Notes under the pieces: generated by a model
Seen by the model: only the letters and a program-made list of their open reading frames with translations
What the model was told of the DNA's origin: nothing
Databases searched by the model: none
Assembly: GCA_946542925.1 (NCBI GenBank)
Contig: CAMNLA010000054.1
Coordinates: 1-44,523, forward strand
Direction: 5' to 3'
Source: UBA4363 sp002393965
GTDB lineage: Bacteria; Bacteroidota; Bacteroidia; Bacteroidales; Paludibacteraceae
DNA length: 44,523 nucleotides
Shown: positions 33,480 through 42,148 of the stretch, one piece after another
Numbering within the stretch: position 1 is the stretch's first letter
Layout of the letters: every line of letters begins with the position of its first letter
Made by a program: the position numbers and the translations under genes

Positions 33480-35291
33480 ATGACGAACATACGCAATATT
33501 GCCATCATCGCACACGTTGACCACGGCAAGACGACCCTGGTGGACAAGATGCTGCTGGCGGGAAAACTATTCCGCGAGAACGAGCAGCACGACGACCTCT
33601 ACATGGACAACAACGACCTGGAGCGTGAGCGAGGCATCACTATCCTCTCGAAGAACGTCTCGATCAACTACAAAGACACGAAGATCAACATCATCGACAC
33701 TCCGGGCCACGCCGACTTCGGCGGTGAGGTAGAGCGGGTGTTGAACATGGCGGACGGCGTACTGCTGCTGGTCGATGCCTTCGAAGGACCGATGCCCCAG
33801 ACGCGATTTGTACTGCAGAAAGCCCTGGAGCTGGGTCTGAAACCCATCGTGGTAGTCAACAAAGTTGACAAGCCGAACTGCACGCCGGAAGCTGCGCAGG
33901 AGGCGGTCTTCGACCTGATGTGCAACCTGGATGCGACAGACGAGCAGCTGGACTTCCAAACCGTCTATGGTTCGGCAAAGAACAACTGGATGGGTCCGGA
34001 CTGGAAGACCCCGACGGACAACATCAACTACCTGCTCGACGCAATCATTGAACACATCCCGGCACCGAAGATTAAGGAAGGAACGCCGCAGATGCTCATT
34101 ACGACCTTGGACTACTCGTCATACGTCGGCAGAATCGCCGTCGGCAGAATCGCTCGCGGGGAGTTGAAGTCGGGACAGAAGATCTCCCTTGTCAAACGAG
34201 ACGGTCGGATTGAAAAGCAGACCATCAAAGAGCTGCACACATTCGAAGGACTGGGAAGAAAGAAAGTGGAGAGCGTAGGGTGCGGCGACCTCTGTGCCAT
34301 CATCGGACTGGACGACTTCGAGATCGGCGATACGGTGACCGACTTTGAGAATCCGGAGGCGCTGCCTCCGATTACGGTAGATGAGCCGACCATGTCGATG
34401 ACGTTTGCCATCAACGACTCGCCGTTCTTCGGGAAGGAAGGCAAATTCGTCACATCGCGCCACATCCACGAGCGACTCATCAAAGAACTGGACAAGAACC
34501 TTGCCCTACGCGTCAAGAAAGGCGAAGAGGACGGGAAATGGACGGTCTATGGCCGCGGAGTGCTGCACCTCTCGGTCCTGATTGAGACGATGCGCCGTGA
34601 GGGATATGAATTACAGGTAGGTCAGCCACAGGTGATCTATAAAGAGATAGACGGGAAGCGTTGTGAACCAATCGAGCAGTTGTCGGTCTCTGTGCCGGAC
34701 GAAGTGTCGGGAAAAGTCATCGAACTCGTATCGGTCCGCAAGGGTGAACTGCTCTCGATGCAAAGCAAGAACGACCGCACGTTTCTGGAATTCAACATCC
34801 CGTCGCGCGGCATCATCGGTCTGCGTACCAACCTACTGACCGCCACAGCCGGCGAGGCAGTCATCTCGCACCGCTTCATCGGATTCGAGCCATACAAAGG
34901 AGACATCGAACGCCGCAACAACGGATCGATCATCGCCATGGAGACCGGCACTGCCTATGCCTATGCGCTCAACAAGCTGCAAGACCGCGGACGATTCTTC
35001 ATCTCGCCACAGGAGGAGGTATATGCCGGACAGGTTGTGGGAGAACACTGCAAAGAGGGCGACCTGGTGGTCAACGTCACCAAATCGAAGAAACTGACCA
35101 ACATGCGTGCGTCGGGTTCTGACGACAAGGTAGCCCTGGCTCCGCCTATCATCTTCTCGCTGGAAGAAGCCCTCGAATACATCAAAGGCGACGAATACGT
35201 AGAGATCACACCACAGTCAATCCGTCTGCGGAAAATCGTATTGGACGAACAGGAACGTAAAAAACTGCGAAACGCCGTAAAAGCCGAGTAA
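33480..35291 (+). CDS. typA: Translational GTPase TypA/BipA
   Basis: A 603-aa ribosome-associated GTPase of the EF-G family involved in ribosome assembly and stress adaptation. G motifs: IAHVDHGKTTLVDKML (G1), the switch region RERGITILSKNV (G2), IIDTPGHADFGGEVE (G3), VVNKVDKPNC (G4). The C-terminal BipA-specific part includes PSRGIIGLRTNLLTAT and KLTNMRASGSDDKVALAPP. The start at 33480 matches the family N-terminus (MTNIRNIAIIAHVDHG); the open frame continues upstream to 33357 but would precede the predicted transcription start. A terminator follows. Confidence 0.97.
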   Translation: MTNIRNIAIIAHVDHGKTTLVDKMLLAGKLFRENEQHDDLYMDNNDLERERGITILSKNVSINYKDTKINIIDTPGHADFGGEVERVLNMADGVLLLVDAFEGPMPQTRFVLQKALELGLKPIVVVNKVDKPNCTPEAAQEAVFDLMCNLDATDEQLDFQTVYGSAKNNWMGPDWKTPTDNINYLLDAIIEHIPAPKIKEGTPQMLITTLDYSSYVGRIAVGRIARGELKSGQKISLVKRDGRIEKQTIKELHTFEGLGRKKVESVGCGDLCAIIGLDDFEIGDTVTDFENPEALPPITVDEPTMSMTFAINDSPFFGKEGKFVTSRHIHERLIKELDKNLALRVKKGEEDGKWTVYGRGVLHLSVLIETMRREGYELQVGQPQVIYKEIDGKRCEPIEQLSVSVPDEVSGKVIELVSVRKGELLSMQSKNDRTFLEFNIPSRGIIGLRTNLLTATAGEAVISHRFIGFEPYKGDIERRNNGSIIAMETGTAYAYALNKLQDRGRFFISPQEEVYAGQVVGEHCKEGDLVVNVTKSKKLTNMRASGSDDKVALAPPIIFSLEEALEYIKGDEYVEITPQSIRLRKIVLDEQERKKLRNAVKAE

Positions 35292-35318
35292 GCAGGAAAG
35301 ACATATCCAACATGCCGG

Positions 35319-35353
35319 AGCCCCGAAAGACATAGAAAAAGCCTTTCGGGGCT
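35319..35353 (+). terminator. Terminator of typA
   Basis: An 11-bp stem, AGCCCCGAAAG (35319-35329) with CTTTCGGGGCT (35343-35353), then a short T-rich stretch. Confidence 0.85.
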
Positions 35354-35433
35354 TCTGTTACTCACAGTAAACAGCAAAAAAGCAGGCGAGACAAAAAAAA
35401 CAGGGCGTAAGGACGTAAAGTCTTTTGTTTTTG

Positions 35434-35441
35434 TATATTTG
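35434..35441 (+). promoter_or_regulatory. -7 promoter box of the TonB-C-domain gene
   Basis: TATATTTG matches TAnnTTTG; the predicted leader before 35531 is about 83 nt. No TTTG at N19. Confidence 0.55.
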
Positions 35442-35530
35442 CATCTGCATTTTGTATCATTGTGTCCAAATGCAAACGGACGCAGAACAAATCTGCGCGC
35501 CAAAGAACCAAACACGACACAATACAAACT

Positions 35531-36775
35531 ATGAAAGCCAAACTATTACTCGTATTATTCGTCCTGGCAAGCGCCGGCGCCTCGGCGGTCATCATCAACG
35601 AAGAGTGCAATTGTCCGAAGGAGACCTCCTACAAGGAACAGGAGAACAGTCAGGACGAACTAAAACAACTTGAGATGGAAGCGGAGTTGCGTATGCGCGT
35701 CGATACCGCAGCACATTTCCGAGGAGGAGATCAAGCATTAGCCACCTACATTGCCGGCCGTATCCAGCATCCCGCCAAAAACAAGCTAGACAGTACGAAG
35801 CACGCCATATTATGTCGCTTCATCGTGGAACGCGACGGACAGATCACGCAACCGCAACTGATGACCAAGTCGGACGACGTCTTCAACGAAGAAGCGGAAC
35901 GATTTTTAGCCACGATGCCACGATGGATACCTGCCCGTTCTCATGGAAAGAACGTACGTTCGTGGAACCTGGTGCAGCTCTACTTCGGGTATGAAGCAGG
36001 AGAAAAAGCATCCGTTCCGTTAGACTCCATCCCATCGTTGACGCCACGAGATGAAATCCGTCCAAGAACCCGTTACTATGACGAAGCGGCAGATGCCGCC
36101 GCACGCGAGGCAGACGAAGCCATTGCCAGTCGCATTGACGCAGAGCCTTCGTTCAACATGACAGAATCCATCTTTGCGAAATACGACCCGAAATACGAAG
36201 AGAAGAAACTGGCACGAGAGGCAGCTCAACAGCAAGCGAAAAAGGAATGGCAGGACCGCAAGAATGTCCGCCAGTCCAAGTCGAATGCCAACTACAATGC
36301 CATGACGCTCACCGAGGAAGACGCTGAGTTTGCCCTGAAGCAGGCAGAAACGAGATACAACAAAGCCAAATCCATCGTAGGCGAGTTGCGCAACACCACC
36401 CAACGGGCTGAAGCCTCGAGTGAAGCGTTCGAATCCTTAGAAAGGGCCGAGCAGGAACTGAATGCAGCAGAGGACAACTACTACAAGGCAAAAGACCAAC
36501 TGGACAAACTACGCAACGGCAATCTTTACGAGAACTACAATCCTGCCGAACACCCCGGTTTCCGAACCATCAACGAGGTACGCCGTCCATCCTCAACAAG
36601 AAAAGCGGAAGAGGAAGACAGAACCTATTCGTTTGACGAGACGGAACAGAACCTAACGACAGGTCAAGAGCACTACAAGGCAGACTTCTCGCAATACGCC
36701 AACGAAGGAGACTTCGAATACCACCTTTCGGACCAAGCCCTCAAAGCGATTGAAGCTGCCAAGAACAAACGATAG
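35531..36775 (+). CDS. Exported TonB-C-like domain protein with coiled-coil tail
   Basis: A 414-aa protein with signal peptide MKAKLLLVLFVLASAGASA. Residues about 50-150 fit the TonB C-terminal fold as used in Bacteroidota energy-transducer-like proteins: FRGGDQALATYIAGRIQHPA, CRFIVERDGQITQPQLM and EEAERFLATMPRWIPARSHG. It lacks the N-terminal membrane anchor and Pro-rich linker of true TonB, so it is unlikely to transduce energy. The C-terminal half is Glu/Lys/Ala-rich and predicted coiled coil. The start at 35531 is the ATG of the signal peptide, after the predicted transcription start. Function unknown. Confidence 0.78.
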   Translation: MKAKLLLVLFVLASAGASAVIINEECNCPKETSYKEQENSQDELKQLEMEAELRMRVDTAAHFRGGDQALATYIAGRIQHPAKNKLDSTKHAILCRFIVERDGQITQPQLMTKSDDVFNEEAERFLATMPRWIPARSHGKNVRSWNLVQLYFGYEAGEKASVPLDSIPSLTPRDEIRPRTRYYDEAADAAAREADEAIASRIDAEPSFNMTESIFAKYDPKYEEKKLAREAAQQQAKKEWQDRKNVRQSKSNANYNAMTLTEEDAEFALKQAETRYNKAKSIVGELRNTTQRAEASSEAFESLERAEQELNAAEDNYYKAKDQLDKLRNGNLYENYNPAEHPGFRTINEVRRPSSTRKAEEEDRTYSFDETEQNLTTGQEHYKADFSQYANEGDFEYHLSDQALKAIEAAKNKR

Positions 36776-36819
36776 GATCCGAAGTAGCAAAAGGCGATAT
36801 AATCCATTTATCAAGAATA

Positions 36820-36858
36820 AGAAAGAATTGCATATTGGTCACATATGCAATTCTTTCT
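36820..36858 (+). terminator. Hairpin after the TonB-C-domain gene
   Basis: A perfect 16-bp stem, AGAAAGAATTGCATAT (36820-36835) with ATATGCAATTCTTTCT (36843-36858). The tail is T-poor on the plus strand, so it may instead serve as an mRNA stabiliser. Confidence 0.6.
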
Positions 36859-37002
36859 GTTTGCAAAAAAAGACCGTCAGTTGTCTTCGAGACACACAAA
36901 AAAAATATCCGGACGAACAACATGAACATACACAAAAAGAAAGAAGACACAAACAAGAAGCGCTACCATTAAAAATAATTAAAGAAATATTTCCGTAATC
37001 CT

Positions 37003-37033
37003 TTTGTGTCGTCTCTGCTTTTATATAAATTTG
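37003..37033 (+). promoter_or_regulatory. Complete -33/-7 promoter of sdhCAB
   Basis: TTTG (37003-37006), 19-nt spacer, TAAATTTG (37026-37033). Same spacing as the promoters at 10945 and 18521. The predicted leader is about 68 nt. Confidence 0.75.
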
Positions 37034-37107
37034 CGTCTCGTATCGATTGTCCCATTCTCCAAGAAGAGGGTCAACAAATAAAACCTAAAACAAACAAATA
37101 AAGCATT

Positions 37108-37833
37108 ATGAGTTTATTTCTCACCCAATCATCCATCGGGCGAAAGTTAGTCATGAGCATCACGGGGCTTTTCCTGATACTCTTTCTCACCTTTCATATG
37201 TGCATGAACCTAGTAGCCATTCTGTCGGCTGAGGGTTACAATGCCATCTGCGAATTTCTGGGAGCCAACTGGTATGCTCTGGTAGGAACGGCCGTACTTG
37301 CTGCGGGTTTCATCATCCACATTATCTATGCATTCTGGCTGACAGTTCAGAACAGAGCAGCACGCGGCGCGGATCGTTATGCCGTTGTTGACAAGCCCAA
37401 AGACGTGGAGTGGGCGTCACAGAACATGCTGGCCCTTGGCATTATCATGCTCGCCTTTCTCGGTCTGCATCTCTACCATTTCTGGTCAAAGATGCAGTTG
37501 GTAGATCTCATTGAGATGGCCGGAGGAGACGTATGTTCACAAGCGCTGGAAAACACGACAAACGGATTCTATCACATCGTCAACACCTTCTCCTCTCCTA
37601 TCAACACACTTCTTTACATTATCGCATTGGCAGCACTGTGGTTTCATCTGTCACATGGTTTCTGGAGTGCATTGCAAACCATCGGATTCAACAATACGAC
37701 GTGGTTTGACCGTATCAAATGGATTGGTCGCATCTGGGCAACAATCGTTGTACTTGGTTTCATCGTCACCATCGTCATGTTCTTCCTTGACGGGTTTTTC
37801 GGGTTGAACATACTACCTCTCCTCGGGGCTTAA
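37108..37833 (+). CDS. sdhC: Succinate dehydrogenase/fumarate reductase cytochrome b subunit
   Basis: A 241-aa membrane subunit with five membrane segments that anchors the complex and carries two haems b in the family (as in the Wolinella-type enzymes). Candidate haem ligands and conserved His are H30 (LTFHMCMN), H71 (GFIIHIIYAFW), H121/H124 (LHLYHFWSK) and H180/H183 (WFHLSHGFWSALQ). It is the first gene of sdhCAB and is expressed from a full-consensus promoter. Codon use in the operon (GGT, CTT, CGT) suggests high expression. Confidence 0.95.
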   Translation: MSLFLTQSSIGRKLVMSITGLFLILFLTFHMCMNLVAILSAEGYNAICEFLGANWYALVGTAVLAAGFIIHIIYAFWLTVQNRAARGADRYAVVDKPKDVEWASQNMLALGIIMLAFLGLHLYHFWSKMQLVDLIEMAGGDVCSQALENTTNGFYHIVNTFSSPINTLLYIIALAALWFHLSHGFWSALQTIGFNNTTWFDRIKWIGRIWATIVVLGFIVTIVMFFLDGFFGLNILPLLGA

Positions 37834-37893
37834 TCCCACGCACACATAGCGTCAAACACAAGATCATATAAACAAAACCAAAGGAACACAGTC

Positions 37894-39837
37894 ATGTCAA
37901 CTATAGATTCCAAAATTCCCAAAGGCCCTTTGGCCGAAAAATGGACCAACTATAAGAACACCCAGAAATTAGTCAACCCAGCCAACAAGCGTCGTCTTGA
38001 CATCATCGTCATAGGAACCGGTCTGGCCGGAGCATCTGCCGCAGCCACTCTTGGAGAGTTAGGCTTCAACGTGTTGAACTTCTGCATGCAAGACTCTCCA
38101 CGTCGGGCACACTCGATTGCCGCGCAGGGAGGTATCAATGCAGCCAAGAACTACCAAAATGACGGAGACTCGATTTATCGTCTGTTCTACGACACGATAA
38201 AAGGCGGTGACTACCGGGCAAGAGAAGCCAACGTATATCGTCTGGCTGAAGTCTCCAACAATATCATAGACCAATGTGTAGCTCAAGGGGTACCTTTTGC
38301 GCGCGAATACGGAGGCACTCTGGCCAACCGTTCGTTCGGAGGAGCTCAGGTATCGCGAACATTCTACGCCAAGGGACAGACGGGTCAGCAATTGCTATTG
38401 GGAGCCTATTCAGCTCTGAGCCGCCAGATACAGAAAGGATCTGTAAAGGAATATACCCGCAGAGAAGTTCTGGACATCGTCCTTATTGACGGTCGTGCAC
38501 GCGGAGTCATCGTGCGAAACATGACAAACGGCAAGATAGAGCGTTATGCAGCTCATGCTGTAGTTATGGCAACAGGAGGATACGGCAATGCCTATTTTCT
38601 TTCGACCAATGCGATGCATTCGAACGGTTCCGTTGCCATTCAAGCCTATCGAAAAGGGGCCTACTTTGCCAACCCATGTTACGTGCAGATTCACCCAACC
38701 TGTATTCCGGTACATGGAGACTATCAGTCGAAGCTAACGCTGATGTCGGAATCATTGCGCAATGATGGCCGTATTTGGGTTCCAAAGAAAAAAGAAGATG
38801 CCGAAGCGATCCGTGCCGGCAAGTTGAAACCGACCCAAATCAAAGAAGAGGATCGCGACTACTATCTGGAGCGTCGTTATCCTGCATTCGGTAACCTTGT
38901 ACCACGCGACGTTGCATCACGAGCTGCCAAGGAAAGATGTGATGCCGGGTATGGCGTTGCACCTTCGGGTCTTGCCGTCTATCTTGACTTTTCGGAAGCC
39001 ATCAACCGTCTTGGAAAGGATGCCATCAAAGCAAAATATGGCAATCTCTTTCAGATGTATGAAAAAATCGCAGACGAGAACCCCTACGAAACCCCAATGA
39101 TGATTTACCCTGCCATCCACTACACGATGGGCGGTATCTGGGTAGATTATGAACTTCAGACCTCGATTCCGGGTCTCTTTGCCATAGGCGAATGCAACTT
39201 CTCCGATCATGGAGCGAACCGATTGGGAGCCTCAGCACTCATGCAAGGATTAGCAGACGGATACTTTGTACTTCCATATACAATACAGAACTACCTTTCG
39301 GACCAGATTCAGGTACCACGTTTCTCTGTTGACACACCGGAGTTTGAGGAGGCAGAAAGGTCTGTCGTTGAGAAAGAGAACCGCATTCTCAACATTCAAG
39401 GTCACCGCACCGTGGACTCCATCCATAAAGACCTTGGTCACATCATGTGGGAATATGTAGGCATGGGAAGAACCAAAGAAAGCCTAGAGACAGCCATTGA
39501 GAAACTGAAAGATCTGAAAAAGGAATTCTGGAGCAATGTCTATGTACCAGGAAAGGTAGAGGACCTGAATATTGAATTAGGCAAGGCATTGCGTCTGGCG
39601 GATTTCATTGAGATCGGAGAACTGATTGCCCACGATGCGTTGAATCGCAATGAATCCTGCGGCGGTCATTTCCGTGAAGAGTATCAAACGCCTGAAGGCG
39701 AAGCTCTCCGACAAGACGAAGAATATTCATACGTATCCTGCTGGAAATACACTGGGGAAGGAAGCGCACCAGAACTTCTCAAGGAACCTCTTGACTATGA
39801 ATTCACGGAACGCAAGACGCGCAACTACAAAAACTAA
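37894..39837 (+). CDS. sdhA: Succinate dehydrogenase/fumarate reductase flavoprotein
   Basis: A 647-aa catalytic subunit that interconverts succinate and fumarate. The FAD Rossmann motif is IIVIGTGLAGASAAAT (G41, G43, G46). The His for covalent FAD attachment is H73 in RRAHSIAAQGGINAAK. Dicarboxylate-site motifs are HPTCIPV, MGGIWVDYELQTSIPGLFA and GANRLGASALMQGLADG. In fermentative Bacteroidales this enzyme mostly works as a fumarate reductase coupled to menaquinol. It ends 6 nt before sdhB. Confidence 0.97.
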   Translation: MSTIDSKIPKGPLAEKWTNYKNTQKLVNPANKRRLDIIVIGTGLAGASAAATLGELGFNVLNFCMQDSPRRAHSIAAQGGINAAKNYQNDGDSIYRLFYDTIKGGDYRAREANVYRLAEVSNNIIDQCVAQGVPFAREYGGTLANRSFGGAQVSRTFYAKGQTGQQLLLGAYSALSRQIQKGSVKEYTRREVLDIVLIDGRARGVIVRNMTNGKIERYAAHAVVMATGGYGNAYFLSTNAMHSNGSVAIQAYRKGAYFANPCYVQIHPTCIPVHGDYQSKLTLMSESLRNDGRIWVPKKKEDAEAIRAGKLKPTQIKEEDRDYYLERRYPAFGNLVPRDVASRAAKERCDAGYGVAPSGLAVYLDFSEAINRLGKDAIKAKYGNLFQMYEKIADENPYETPMMIYPAIHYTMGGIWVDYELQTSIPGLFAIGECNFSDHGANRLGASALMQGLADGYFVLPYTIQNYLSDQIQVPRFSVDTPEFEEAERSVVEKENRILNIQGHRTVDSIHKDLGHIMWEYVGMGRTKESLETAIEKLKDLKKEFWSNVYVPGKVEDLNIELGKALRLADFIEIGELIAHDALNRNESCGGHFREEYQTPEGEALRQDEEYSYVSCWKYTGEGSAPELLKEPLDYEFTERKTRNYKN

Positions 39838-39843
39838 AATGTC

Positions 39844-40599
39844 ATGGCAAAATCAATCAACATAACGCTTAAAGTATGGCGTCAGAAAGATGCCAAGTCA
39901 AAGGGTCATTTTGAGACCTACCATCTTGAGAATATCTCTACCGATTCGTCCTTCCTTGAGATGCTGGATATACTGAACGAGAAACTCGTTGATGAGCACA
40001 AAGAACCGATTGCCTTTGACCACGACTGTCGTGAAGGCATCTGCGGAATGTGTTCGCTCTACATCAACGGACATCCACATGGTTATGAATCAGAGGTTAC
40101 GACGTGCCAGCTTCATATGCGCAAATTCAAGGACGGCGACGTTATCACTGTTGAGCCATGGAGATCGAGGGCATTCCCTGTCATCCGAGACTTGATGGTA
40201 GACCGAGGAGCATACGACAAGATCATGCAGGCGGGAGGATATATCTCCGTCAATACAGGTGGAACGCCTGATGCGAATGCCATTCCTATCTCGAAAGAGA
40301 TCGCTGACGAAGCCATGGATGCCGCAACATGCATTGGTTGTGGAGCATGTGCAGCAGCATGTAAGAACGGCTCAGCCATGTTGTTTGTCTCAGCCAAAGT
40401 CAGCCAATTGGCACTTCTGCCTCAAGGCAAGTTAGAAGCCGCACGTCGTGCTAAGGCAATGGTGGCCAAGATGGACGAGTTAGGTTTCGGCAATTGTACT
40501 AACACTGGTGCATGTGCTGCAGAGTGTCCAAAGTCCATTTCGCTTTCGAACATTGCTCGTTTGAATCGCGAATTCCTGTGTGCAAAACTTAAAGACTAA
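39844..40599 (+). CDS. sdhB: Succinate dehydrogenase/fumarate reductase iron-sulfur subunit
   Basis: A 251-aa electron-transfer subunit linking SdhA to the cytochrome b. The [2Fe-2S] cluster ligands are C62, C67, C70 (CREGICGMC) and C88, with a 17-residue gap before the last Cys, longer than in enterobacterial enzymes. The C-terminal clusters use C163, C166, C169, C173 (CIGCGACAAAC) and C218, C224, C228 (CTNTGACAAECP). A palindromic terminator follows 14 nt after the stop. Confidence 0.96.
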   Translation: MAKSINITLKVWRQKDAKSKGHFETYHLENISTDSSFLEMLDILNEKLVDEHKEPIAFDHDCREGICGMCSLYINGHPHGYESEVTTCQLHMRKFKDGDVITVEPWRSRAFPVIRDLMVDRGAYDKIMQAGGYISVNTGGTPDANAIPISKEIADEAMDAATCIGCGACAAACKNGSAMLFVSAKVSQLALLPQGKLEAARRAKAMVAKMDELGFGNCTNTGACAAECPKSISLSNIARLNREFLCAKLKD

Positions 40600-40612
40600 A
40601 ATCAACACCAAT

Positions 40613-40648
40613 AAAAAGCCCGGCTTAATTAATTAAGCCGGGCTTTTT
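40613..40648. terminator. Perfect 36-bp palindromic bidirectional terminator
   Basis: The half-site AAAAAGCCCGGCTTAATT (40613-40630) is followed directly by its exact reverse complement. It lies between convergent sdhB and the PhoH gene and serves both. Confidence 0.93.
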
Positions 40649-40666
40649 ATTATCAAGAAACACGAC

Positions 40667-41986
40667 TTACAGCAGATTAGCCGCCAATTCGGACAGATAA
40701 CTACGTTCGCCCTTAACGAGATTGACATGAGCGAAGATATCCTGTCCCTTCATACGGTCAATCATATAAACCAATCCGTTGCTCTGCATATCCAAATAAG
40801 GAGAGTCTATCTGCTGGATGTCGCCCGTAAAGACAATCTTTGTGCCTTCGCCGGCACGTGTGATGATGGTCTTGATCTCATGTGGTGTGAGATTCTGAGC
40901 CTCATCAACGATGAAGAATGTCTCACTCAGACTTCGACCTCGAATGAAAGCCAGGGCTTCGATTACAAGGCGTTTTTCTCTCTGCATCTCGTCCAGAATA
41001 CGTATTTCCTTACCCTGATAATTAAGAGCACTCTTAATGACTCCGAGATTGTCGAACAAAGGTTGCATATAAGGAGATACCTTGTCATTGGCATCTCCTG
41101 GCAAATACCCCAGGTCCTTTCCGGCTAAAGCCACTATCGGACGAGAAAGGAATACCTGTTTGTATTCTTCATTTTTGCAGAGAGCCGCAGCCAGAGCCAG
41201 CAGTGTCTTTCCGGTTCCACTCTTACCTGTCAGAGCCACTAATTTGACATTGTCATCCAGTAAAACATCCATAGCGAAGGCTTGTTCTGCATTACGCGGT
41301 TCAATACCAAAGGCCCTCATTTTCTCAACTCGCTGCACCTTATCAGAAATCGGATTATATCGACACATCACACTTGCACGAGAGCTCTTCAGAATGAAAC
41401 ATTCGTTTTTATCAATGGAGTCTATCTTGAGTTCCTCAAGAGACAATCCCTCCTTCTCTGAGTAAAGTTGGTCTATCTGTTCTGGGGACGATGCCTCGAT
41501 CGTACGAAATCCATTGTCGAAAGCATCCATATTCTGCACCTTATCGGTCGTATAGTCTTCTGTTTCTATACCGAGAGACTTTGCCTTCATACGAAGATTG
41601 ATATCCTTAGTGACCAGGATTGTCTTGTTCTTACTCTTCTTGGAAAGGTTCAGAGCCACCGCCAGAATACGGTGATCAGGAATTCGCTCCGAGAAGGCCT
41701 TGGCCAGTTCCTCAGGGTAATTCTCCTCAGTGACAATAAACAAGCGTCCCCGTCCTTTACCCAAAGAAGCTCCATCCTTGAAGAGATGACTATCGGCGAT
41801 ATTATCGATTTCGCGAGCAAACTCGCGAGCATTGAAATTGATCTCTTCGTTTCCTTTCTTAAAGCGATCTAATTCCTCGAGCACAACAATCGGAATATAG
41901 ATGTCGTGTTCCTGAAAATTATGGATACACTTGCTGTCATGAAGAATTACATTGGTATCCAAGACAAAATTTTTCTTTATCCCCAT
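40667..41986 (-). CDS. PIN domain-PhoH ATPase protein (YlaK-like)
   Basis: A 439-aa cytoplasmic protein. Residues 1-150 are a PIN-type nuclease domain (KNFVLDTNVILHD with D10, VVLEELDRFKKG, ILVTKDINLR). Residues 225-439 are a PhoH P-loop ATPase: Walker A GKSGTGKT (254-261), LSRPIVALAGKDLGYLPGD, and Walker B TFFIVDEAQN. PIN-PhoH fusions (PhoH2 group) are known RNA helicase/ribonuclease-type enzymes, so an RNA-processing role is likely; not shown here. It is monocistronic. No TAnnTTTG box was found in its upstream region. Confidence 0.93.
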   Translation of the reverse strand: MGIKKNFVLDTNVILHDSKCIHNFQEHDIYIPIVVLEELDRFKKGNEEINFNAREFAREIDNIADSHLFKDGASLGKGRGRLFIVTEENYPEELAKAFSERIPDHRILAVALNLSKKSKNKTILVTKDINLRMKAKSLGIETEDYTTDKVQNMDAFDNGFRTIEASSPEQIDQLYSEKEGLSLEELKIDSIDKNECFILKSSRASVMCRYNPISDKVQRVEKMRAFGIEPRNAEQAFAMDVLLDDNVKLVALTGKSGTGKTLLALAAALCKNEEYKQVFLSRPIVALAGKDLGYLPGDANDKVSPYMQPLFDNLGVIKSALNYQGKEIRILDEMQREKRLVIEALAFIRGRSLSETFFIVDEAQNLTPHEIKTIITRAGEGTKIVFTGDIQQIDSPYLDMQSNGLVYMIDRMKGQDIFAHVNLVKGERSYLSELAANLL

Positions 41987-42131
41987 AGTATCAGAAAAAG
42001 TTTAAAGGTTATGCTATCGCGAAGAAAAAAGCAGGATCCATCTGGACCTCATACTACGTTTCTTCATGTAAATATAAACATATAATTTCTATTAATCAGA
42101 CAGAGAGATGCACTTCTTTTCTCTCTTTCGT

Positions 42132-42139
42132 TATCTTTG
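42132..42139 (+). promoter_or_regulatory. -7 promoter box of folC
   Basis: TATCTTTG matches TAnnTTTG and ends only 9 nt before the ATG at 42149, so the mRNA would have a leader of a few nucleotides at most. No -33 TTTG. Confidence 0.5.
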
Positions 42140-42148
42140 TCTTCCGTT

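Larger units (their letters stand above)
36776..37107. other. 332-nt intergenic region before sdhCAB
   Basis: No gene seen. It contains a hairpin (36820-36858), an A-rich stretch without structure, and the sdh promoter (37003-37033) with a leader of about 68 nt. Confidence 0.75.

Noticed and set aside
36820..36858. Small regulatory RNA
   Set aside because: Only one hairpin and no promoter of its own; a 3'-end structure of the preceding gene is simpler.
40024..40107. Abnormal [2Fe-2S] spacing in SdhB
   Set aside because: All cluster cysteines are present; the longer gap before the fourth Cys is likely a family variant.
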